A stretch of DNA of 63,821 bases from Candidatus Eiseniibacteriota bacterium (GTDB taxonomy: Bacteria; Eisenbacteria; RBG-16-71-46): the NCBI GenBank assembly GCA_016710095.1, contig JADJLL010000024.1, positions 1 to 63,821 of the forward strand, in the 5' to 3' direction. Positions 19,629 to 26,335 of the stretch are shown in pieces (position 1 is the stretch's first letter; the number at the start of each line of letters is the position of its first letter). Under the pieces are notes generated by a model. That model saw only the letters and a list, made by a program, of their open reading frames with translations, had not been told where the DNA came from and did no database searches. Made by a program: the position numbers and the translations under genes.

Positions 19629-20671
19629 AGATCGCCGTCGTCCGCAACCGCAACAACGAAGGTGTCGTCGCCCGCTTCGGCGTGCCGACTGCCGAGAAGT
19701 ACGGCCGCTCCGCCGTGCAGGGCGTGCTCGACGCGCTCCGCGCCGCGGGCCACGAGACGATCGTGCTCGAAGGCGACGGCACGCTGTTCTCCCGTCTCGC
19801 CGAGTTCATGCCGGCCGATCCGGAGACCGGGCTGCCGACCGGGATGGTGTTCAACATGGCGTACGGCGTGCAGGGCGAGTGCCGCTACGTGCACACCCCC
19901 GGCCTGCTCGAGATGGCCGGCGTGCCGTACACGGGCTCGAGCCCGCGCGGCCACGCCGCCTGCCTCGACAAGGTCGTCACGAAACTGCTCATCGAGAAGG
20001 CCGGCGTGCGCACGCCGCGCTTCTGCACCATGTGGACGGCCGCCGACTTCGACTCGTCGCTCCGCTTCCCGCTCGTCGTGAAGCCCCGCCACGAGTCCAC
20101 GAGCCTCGGGCTCGCGCTCGTGCACGACCACGTGGCGCTCGTCGCCGCGGTCGAGAACGTCGTCGCGACGTACGGCCAGGACGCGCTCGTCGAGGAGTAC
20201 ATCGACGGCCGCGAGGTGGCGATCGGCCTGCTCGGCAACGACCCGGTCGAGATCCTGCCGATCGTCGAACTCGACTTCCGCGGCCGCGCGTCGAAGATCG
20301 TGAGCAAGGGCGACAAGTTCCACAAGACCGAGGACGAGCCCGAGAAGCTCTGCCCCGCGCCGCTCGACGCGGAACTCGAGCGCAAGCTGCACGCGCTCGC
20401 GCACAAGGTCTGGCGCGCGTGCGGCTGCCGCGACTACGCGCGCATCGACGTGCGCATCGGGCTCGACGGCGAGCCGAGCGTGCTCGAGATCAACTCCATG
20501 GCCTCGCTCGGCGCCGGCGGCTCGTACATGCGCGCCGCGACGACCGCCGGCTGGACGTTCGAAACGCTCGTCGCCGAGATCGTGGACCGCGCGCACCTGC
20601 GCTGCTTCGGCACGCGGGCGCCGCGCGAAGCGCAGCCCGTCACCGCCTGGGCCGACGCGCAGGAAGCCTGA
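19625..20671 (+). CDS. D-Ala-D-Ala-ligase-like ATP-grasp ligase
   Basis: The 348-residue protein has the pre-ATP-grasp fold (MKIAVVRNRNNEGV, then VLDALRAAGHETIVLEGDG). The ATP-grasp core follows: DKVVTKLLIEKAGVRTPRF, FPLVVKPRHESTSLGLA for nucleotide binding, VEEYIDGREVAIGLLGN, and the metal site DYARIDVRI with VLEINSMASLGAGGSY. It resembles Ddl and forms an acyl-phosphate and then a peptide-like bond. The context is not cell-wall genes: it is the last of four overlapping genes kamA-ggt-7TM-ligase, so I infer that it joins a beta-amino acid or glutamyl unit into a small peptide or onto a target. The acceptor cannot be predicted. Confidence 0.9.
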   Translation: MKIAVVRNRNNEGVVARFGVPTAEKYGRSAVQGVLDALRAAGHETIVLEGDGTLFSRLAEFMPADPETGLPTGMVFNMAYGVQGECRYVHTPGLLEMAGVPYTGSSPRGHAACLDKVVTKLLIEKAGVRTPRFCTMWTAADFDSSLRFPLVVKPRHESTSLGLALVHDHVALVAAVENVVATYGQDALVEEYIDGREVAIGLLGNDPVEILPIVELDFRGRASKIVSKGDKFHKTEDEPEKLCPAPLDAELERKLHALAHKVWRACGCRDYARIDVRIGLDGEPSVLEINSMASLGAGGSYMRAATTAGWTFETLVAEIVDRAHLRCFGTRAPREAQPVTAWADAQEA

Positions 20672-20739
20672 TCGTGCTCCGTCGCCACTTCCCCGCCACC
20701 GCATCCGGCCCGCACGGGCACGTTCCCCCGAGGACCTTC

Positions 20740-23700
20740 ATGACGCTCGACCGCATCCGCCTCACCGCCGCACTCGCGTGCGCCGCCACGCTCGCCGTGT
20801 GGGCGGCCGGCGCCGCGCGCCATGCGACGGCTCCCGCCGTTCCGGTGGCCGCCGTGGCGTCCGCTTCGCCGCGGCTCTCGCCCGACGACGCGATCGCGAT
20901 CGCGGTCAACGATCTCTCGCCCACCGACGGCGGCTACACGCTCGTGCATCCGCGCCACACCGCGCGGTTCACGCGCGAGGGCGTCGCGTTCGAAGCCCGC
21001 AAGGGTCCCGAGTGGAACTGGACGCTGCGCGCCGCCGGCGCCGCCGCGAAGCCCGCCGCCGTCGCGCCGGTCGCGCCGGAAGTGGCGAACGGTGTGGTGA
21101 CGTACGCGCGTGAAGGCTTCACCGAGCGCTACCGCCCGGGCGCGCGCGCGATCGAGCAGGACTTCGTGCTCGCGCAGGCCCCGGCCGCCGGCGCCGACTT
21201 CGTGCTCGAGGGCGCGATCGCGTCCACCGGCGCGTTCGAGGCGACGGAGCACGGCTGGATGTGGCGCGACGCCGAGGGCGTCGTCAGCCTCGGCCGCGTG
21301 ACGGTCGTGGACGCCGCGGGCGAAAAGCTCGCCGCGCGCATGGACGTCACGGCCGCTTCCGCGCGCATCACGGTGGACGGCGACGCGCTCGCGCACGCCG
21401 CGTACCCCGTGACCGTGGATCCCGAGATCGGCACGAACGACTTCCGCATCAGCTTCATGGGCCCGGACGGCGACCTCACCTACGACGGGCGCAACTCGGC
21501 GGTCGCGTACAACGCGACCAACGGCGAATACCTCGTCGTGTGGGAAGGCGACGACGACACGCCCGGAAACGGCGAAGGCGAGTTCGAGATCTTCGCGCAG
21601 CGCATCAACGCCTCGACCGGCGCGGCCGTGGGCGCGAACGACTTCCGCGTCAGCGACATGGGCACGAACGGCGACACGAACTCGGACGCCACCTCCCCGG
21701 CCGTGGCGTGGAACGCGACGAACAACGAATACCTCGTCGTGTGGGCCGGCGACGACAGCACCGGCGTCACGGCGAACGGCGAGACCGAGATCTTCGGCCA
21801 GCGCCTCACGGGCGCGACCGGCGCCGAGGTCGGCACGAACGACTTCCGCGTCAGCGACATGGGGCCGAACTTCGACCCCAACTACGACGCCGAGAACCCG
21901 GTCGTCTCGTGGAACTCCGTCCACAACGAGTACCTCGTGGCCTGGGAAGGCGACGACAACACGTTCCCTCTCGTGAACGGCGAATCCGAGATCTTCGCGC
22001 AGCGCCTCGCCGGCGCGACGGGCCTCGAAGTGGGCACGAACGACTTCCGCGTGAGCGACATGGGAGCGGACGGCGTCGTGACGAGCGGCGCACACGCTCC
22101 GGCGGTCGCCTACGGCGCGGGCCAGTACCTCGTCGTGTGGACGGGCGACAACGGCGCCCCGCTCGCGGACGACGAGTTCGAGATCTGGGGCCAGCGCCTC
22201 ACCGCTTCGACCGGCGCCGAGGCCGGCACGAACGACTTCCGCATCAGCGACATGGGCCCCGACGGCGACGCGCTGTACGACGCGCAGGACCCGGCCGTGA
22301 GCTTCGCCGCGGGCGCGAACACGTTCTTCGTCGTGTGGTCCGGCGACGACAACGGCCCCCGCCTGGTCGAAGGTGAGCGCGAGATCTTCGGCCAGTTGAT
22401 CAACGCCACGACCGGCGCCGAGACCGGCACGAACGACATGCGCTACTCCGAAATGGGTCCCGACGGCGATCCGCTGTTCGACGCGCGCAGCCCTTCGGTC
22501 GGCTTCGACAGCGCGACGAGCGAGTACCTGGTCAGCTGGGAAGGCGACGACAAGGGCGGCGGTCTCGTCTCGGGTGAGTTCGAGATCTTCGGCCAGCTCG
22601 TCAACGCGTCGACCGGCGCCGAGTCGCGCTCGAACGATTTCCAGATGAGCAACATGGGCATCCCGGGTCACATCCACGTCGGCGCCGCGGCGCCCGCGGT
22701 GTGCGCGCGCACGAACGGCACGATCGAGTACTTCGTGGTCTGGCACGCGGACTCCGACACGCTCGGCGTCGTGGACGACGAGTTCGAGGTCTACGGCCAG
22801 CGCCTGAACGGCCAGGGCCGCGAGCAGGGCACGGACGACATGCGCATCAGCGACATGGGCCCCGACGGCGACATCGACTGGGACGCGCGCTTCCCGCAGA
22901 TCGCGTACAACCCGATCGACGCCGAGTACCTCGTCGTGTGGGAAGCGGACGACACGACCGGCGCGCTCGTGGACGGCGAGACCGAGATCTTCGGCCGGCG
23001 CGTGAGCGCGGTGAGCGGCCTGCCGGTTGGCCCGCTCCAGTTCCGCATCAGCAGCATGGGCGCCGACGGCGACGGCGCGTACGACGCGCAGGACGTGTCG
23101 GTCGCGTTCGACGCGACGCACCGCCACTGGCTCGTCGTGTGGGCCGGCGAGACGAACGAAGGCGAACTCGTGAACAGCGAGTTCGAGATCTGGGGACAGC
23201 TGCTCGACGCGCAGGGCAACGAGATCGGCGTGGACGATTTCCGGATCAGCGACATGGGCCCGGACGGCGACGCGCTGTACGACGCGAACCACCCGCGCGC
23301 CACCTGGAACTCGCTGCACGACGAGTTCCTCGTCGTGTGGGACGGCGACGACGTGGGCGGCACGACCGTCGAGGGCGAAGTCGAGATCTTCGCGCAGCGC
23401 CTGTCCGACGCCGGCGCCGAGATCGGCGCGAACGACTTCCGCGTGAGCAGCATGGGCTTCGACGGCGACATCGCGTTCGACGCGCTCGATCCCGCCGTGG
23501 CGTTCGACTCGCAGCGCGACGAGTACCTCGTCGTGTGGTCGGGCGACGACACGAGCGCGGTGCTGCGCGACGGCGAGACGGAAGTGTTCGGGCAGCGGCT
23601 GAGCGCCTCCGGCGCCGAACTCGGCGCGGACGACTTCCGGATCAGCACGATGGGCCCGGACTCCGATCCGCTCTTCGACGCGAGCAAGCCCGCGGTCGCA

Positions 23701-24498
23701 TTCAATCCGGTGCGCGACGAATACCTCGTCGTGTGGGAGGGCGACGACCTCGGCTTCGCGCTCGCTGAAGGCGAGACCGAGATCTTCGGCCAGCGCCTCA
23801 CGGGCGACGGCCTCGAGATCGGCGCCGACGACTTCCGCATCAGCACGATGGGCATCGACCTCGACCCGCTCACCGACGCGGCCTCCCCGAACGTCACCTA
23901 CCTTCCCTCGAGGCGCGAGTACTTCGTCGTGTGGGATGGCGACGACAACAACGGAACCGCGGTCGGTGAAGTCGAAGTGTACGGACAGCTGCTCGACGCC
24001 GAGACCGGCGCCGAAGTGGACGTCGACGACGTGCGCCTGAGCGACGCCGGCCCGGACCTGAACGCCACGTTCGACGCCTCGCATCCGGCGATCGCGTTCT
24101 CGCCCTCGCAGCACCGCTCGCTGATCGTCTGGCAGGCCGACGACGACGCCGGCGCGCTGGGCCCGCACGAGTTCGAGATCTTCGCCCAGCAGTTCGAGCA
24201 TCCGGTGCCGCTCGCCGTCGGCGACGGTCCGCGCTCCTGGCTCTCGCTCGCGATCGAGGGCGGCAACCCGGTGCGCGGCGACGCGCAGCTCATGCTCTCG
24301 TCACCGGAAGCCGGAACGTTCGACGTCGGCGTGCACGACGTCGCCGGCCGCCGCGTCGCCCGGCAGACCGTCACGTTCGCCGCCGCGGGCCGTACGCGCG
24401 TGACGGTGGACTCCCGCTCCCTCGCCCCCGGCATCTACCTCGTGCGCGCCTCGAGCGGCGCGCGCCAGGCCACGCAGAAGCTCGTCATCCGGCACTGA
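20740..24498 (+). CDS. Secreted 14-repeat protein with C-terminal sorting domain
   Basis: The 1252-residue protein opens with a signal-like segment (MTLDRIRLTAALACAATLAV, then WAAGAARHA). A roughly 210-residue N-terminal region follows (DGGYTLVHPRHTARFTREG). Fourteen repeats of 64-67 residues then run from residue 230 to about 1150. Each follows the pattern GTNDFRISDMGPDGD, DA..PAVA.N, EYLVVWEGDD, then GETEIFGQRL. The number and strand pattern suggest two seven-bladed beta-propellers, and the acidic DGD loops suggest calcium binding. The C-terminus (FDVGVHDVAGRRVARQTV, then LAPGIYLVRA) is a FlgD/T9SS-type sorting domain like that of the M1 peptidase in this window. It lies 68 bases after the ligase gene and 21 bases before a barrel gene, so it may share their transcript. 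Confidence 0.9.
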   Translation: MTLDRIRLTAALACAATLAVWAAGAARHATAPAVPVAAVASASPRLSPDDAIAIAVNDLSPTDGGYTLVHPRHTARFTREGVAFEARKGPEWNWTLRAAGAAAKPAAVAPVAPEVANGVVTYAREGFTERYRPGARAIEQDFVLAQAPAAGADFVLEGAIASTGAFEATEHGWMWRDAEGVVSLGRVTVVDAAGEKLAARMDVTAASARITVDGDALAHAAYPVTVDPEIGTNDFRISFMGPDGDLTYDGRNSAVAYNATNGEYLVVWEGDDDTPGNGEGEFEIFAQRINASTGAAVGANDFRVSDMGTNGDTNSDATSPAVAWNATNNEYLVVWAGDDSTGVTANGETEIFGQRLTGATGAEVGTNDFRVSDMGPNFDPNYDAENPVVSWNSVHNEYLVAWEGDDNTFPLVNGESEIFAQRLAGATGLEVGTNDFRVSDMGADGVVTSGAHAPAVAYGAGQYLVVWTGDNGAPLADDEFEIWGQRLTASTGAEAGTNDFRISDMGPDGDALYDAQDPAVSFAAGANTFFVVWSGDDNGPRLVEGEREIFGQLINATTGAETGTNDMRYSEMGPDGDPLFDARSPSVGFDSATSEYLVSWEGDDKGGGLVSGEFEIFGQLVNASTGAESRSNDFQMSNMGIPGHIHVGAAAPAVCARTNGTIEYFVVWHADSDTLGVVDDEFEVYGQRLNGQGREQGTDDMRISDMGPDGDIDWDARFPQIAYNPIDAEYLVVWEADDTTGALVDGETEIFGRRVSAVSGLPVGPLQFRISSMGADGDGAYDAQDVSVAFDATHRHWLVVWAGETNEGELVNSEFEIWGQLLDAQGNEIGVDDFRISDMGPDGDALYDANHPRATWNSLHDEFLVVWDGDDVGGTTVEGEVEIFAQRLSDAGAEIGANDFRVSSMGFDGDIAFDALDPAVAFDSQRDEYLVVWSGDDTSAVLRDGETEVFGQRLSASGAELGADDFRISTMGPDSDPLFDASKPAVAFNPVRDEYLVVWEGDDLGFALAEGETEIFGQRLTGDGLEIGADDFRISTMGIDLDPLTDAASPNVTYLPSRREYFVVWDGDDNNGTAVGEVEVYGQLLDAETGAEVDVDDVRLSDAGPDLNATFDASHPAIAFSPSQHRSLIVWQADDDAGALGPHEFEIFAQQFEHPVPLAVGDGPRSWLSLAIEGGNPVRGDAQLMLSSPEAGTFDVGVHDVAGRRVARQTVTFAAAGRTRVTVDSRSLAPGIYLVRASSGARQATQKLVIRH
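21427..24195 (+). repeat. Fourteen tandem repeats of about 200 bp within the secreted protein gene
   Basis: The repeats begin at successive (I/V)GTNDFR or equivalent words. Most share FR.S.MG, a DGD or similar acidic loop, LVVW and E(I/V)(F/Y)GQ. Unit 7 (SRSNDFQMSNMGIPGH) and unit 14 (VDVDDVRLSDAGPDL) are the most diverged, and each would end a group of seven. The nucleotide sequence is also repetitive, so this stretch is prone to assembly collapse. Confidence 0.88.
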
Positions 24499-24519
24499 GA
24501 TCCGGGAAAGGACACGAAC

Positions 24520-25755
24520 GTGAACTTCCGCTTCGGCAGCACCCGCACGCTCCGGGCCTTCGGGGCCTCGGCCGCCGCACTGCTTCTTCTCGCCGCGCTC
24601 GCCTTCACGGGCACGGCACACGCCTCGAGCATCGAGGAGGACGACGACGACGTGAGCGGAGCCGACCGCGCCTTCGGGCCGCCGCCGGCGCTGCTCGATT
24701 CGGCCCGCCGCCGCGCGGCCGAGACCGGCTTCGGCTGGATCGCGGGCGTGAGCGCGTACGTCGCGAACGACGACAACGTGTTCCGCAGCCCGGCGACGCA
24801 GGAGCGCACGAGCAGCGCGTGGGGCAACGCCGGCTACCTGCGCGGCGACGCCCGCTTCGGCGGCTCGAACCGCTCGCTCACCACGGTCACGTGGAACCAG
24901 ACGAAGTTCGACGCGTTCCGCCAGATCGACTCGACGCATCCGCACCTGAGCCAGTGGTTCCAGCACCGCTTCTCCCCTTCGACGGCGCTGGAGCTCGACC
25001 TCGACGTCGTGCACCAGAACGACGACGCGACGACCATCACCGGCTTCGCCTACACGCGCGACTACAGCTGGTGGCGTTACGGCGGCGAGGCCGTGCTCGA
25101 GTACGCGCCGGGAGAGCGCCACCGTTTCCGCGCCGGCGTCGAGGAGGTCCGCAAGGACTACGGCGAGGTCGCCTCGCTCAACTCGATCGACTGGTCGCAC
25201 TGGCGCGCTTCGGGTTCGTATCGCTTCCGCATCGGACCGGGCCACTACGCCGGGATCAAGTTCGAGCGCGGCCATCGCGTGTACGACGCGGAACCCGCGT
25301 CGCTCGCCGACGGCAACGAGCAGCCCGGCAATCCGGTCGAGAAGCACGCCTACCGCGACCTCGTCCTCTGGTACGGCGCGCCGCTCGGCTCGAAGCTCGA
25401 ACTCGACGCGAGCATGGATCTCGGGCACAAGACCGACGAGTTCCAGGGCTACGAGAACTACGACGACCGCACGATCCGCCTCGGCCTGCTCGCGCGGCCG
25501 GCGTCCGGCCTCGAACTGCGCGCCGGACTCGTGAGCGGCCATCGCGACTACGACCGCATCCTCGCCGACGGCGGTGCGATGCTCGCGTACGACACGGTCG
25601 AAGCGCGTTTCGGCGCCCGCGTGCGCGTGCTCGGCACGTGGTGGGTGTACGGCGACGTGAACTCCTACCAGCGCGACACGAACCGTTCGAGCGGGCTCGA
25701 CTATCGCGACTACCGCGGCGTGTTCACGCGCGCCGGAGTCAGCGTCTTCCACTGA
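24520..25755 (+). CDS. Outer-membrane beta-barrel protein of unknown function
   Basis: The GTG start at 24520 is supported by GGGAAAGG upstream. Residues 1-36 form a signal peptide (TLRAFGASAAALLLLAALAF, then TGTAHAS). It is followed by an acidic patch (SIEEDDDDVSG). The rest of the 411-residue protein alternates amphipathic strands and acidic turns (FGWIAGVSAYVANDDNVFRS; LELDLDVVHQNDD; HRFRAGVEEVRKDYGEV) and ends in Phe-His (RAGVSVFH). This pattern fits a 14-16 stranded barrel. It directly follows the 14-repeat protein, so the two may form a surface pair. No substrate can be named. Confidence 0.75.
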   Translation: MNFRFGSTRTLRAFGASAAALLLLAALAFTGTAHASSIEEDDDDVSGADRAFGPPPALLDSARRRAAETGFGWIAGVSAYVANDDNVFRSPATQERTSSAWGNAGYLRGDARFGGSNRSLTTVTWNQTKFDAFRQIDSTHPHLSQWFQHRFSPSTALELDLDVVHQNDDATTITGFAYTRDYSWWRYGGEAVLEYAPGERHRFRAGVEEVRKDYGEVASLNSIDWSHWRASGSYRFRIGPGHYAGIKFERGHRVYDAEPASLADGNEQPGNPVEKHAYRDLVLWYGAPLGSKLELDASMDLGHKTDEFQGYENYDDRTIRLGLLARPASGLELRAGLVSGHRDYDRILADGGAMLAYDTVEARFGARVRVLGTWWVYGDVNSYQRDTNRSSGLDYRDYRGVFTRAGVSVFH

Positions 25756-25786
25756 CGCCGGTCGCGCCCCTCGGGACCGGTACGAA

Positions 25787-25819
25787 AAGCGGGACGGAGC
25801 TTCGCGCTCCGTCCCGCTT
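25787..25819. terminator. Bidirectional terminator between convergent genes
   Basis: AAGCGGGACGGAGC and GCTCCGTCCCGCTT form a perfect 14-bp stem around TTCGC. Flanking A-rich and T-rich bases (GAAA before, TCTTCGTTT after) allow termination of both the barrel gene (plus) and the PH-domain gene (minus). Confidence 0.85.
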
Positions 25820-25839
25820 CTTCGTTTCGGCGGCGAGGC

Positions 25840-26307
25840 TCAGCTTCCCGGCCGCAGGTCCGTGGATTCCTGGATCGCGCGCCGGAACTCGAAGGGCGCC
25901 TGGATGCCGGTGAAGCGCTCCTTGGTGCCGCCGGAACCCGTCACCTCGATGTCGCCGAAGCCGAAGAGCTTGCCCCACATGTTCTGCTCGACGCCGACGC
26001 CCTCGATCTTCGACGGCAGCAGTTCGACAGACCGCGTCGTGAAGACGCCGAGCTTGATGACGACGCGCTTGTTCGTCACCGCGAACTCCGAACTCTGGCG
26101 GCGGATGTGCGCGGCGAGGATCCACAGCAGCCCGAGCCCGAGCGGCGCGGCGATGAACGGAATCAGCGCGTTGACGGCGAGCAGCACCGCGATCGGCACC
26201 ATCACGAACAGCGTGAACGCCACGGGCGGCACGTACAGCCCCCAGTGCAGCCGCGTGCGGAACAGCACGCGCTCGTCGGCGAGCAGGTTCTTGTCGAGGT
26301 AACTCAA
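25840..26307 (-). CDS. Membrane protein with bacterial PH domain
   Basis: The 155-residue protein has two close membrane helices (VPPVAFTLFVMVPIAVLL and LIPFIAAPLGLGLLWILA). A bPH2-type domain follows: SSEFAVTNKRVVIKLGVFTT, then VELLPSKIEGVGVEQNMWGK, LFGFGDIEVTGSGGTKERF. YdbS/YdbT-like proteins have this layout; they sit in the inner membrane, and some influence membrane stress. It lies 28 bases after the M1 peptidase gene on the same strand and is probably its last operon member. Confidence 0.88.
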   Translation of the reverse strand: MSYLDKNLLADERVLFRTRLHWGLYVPPVAFTLFVMVPIAVLLAVNALIPFIAAPLGLGLLWILAAHIRRQSSEFAVTNKRVVIKLGVFTTRSVELLPSKIEGVGVEQNMWGKLFGFGDIEVTGSGGTKERFTGIQAPFEFRRAIQESTDLRPGS

Positions 26308-26335
26308 CGTCGTCCTTTCCGTGAACGAAGGCTTC

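Noticed and set aside
20434..24201. 1255-codon minus-strand open frame opposite the repeat protein
   Set aside because: It is a mirror of the 14-repeat gene. Its apparent repeats (AHVADAEVVRA and similar) are only the antisense of the real repeats; there is no start context or recognisable domain.
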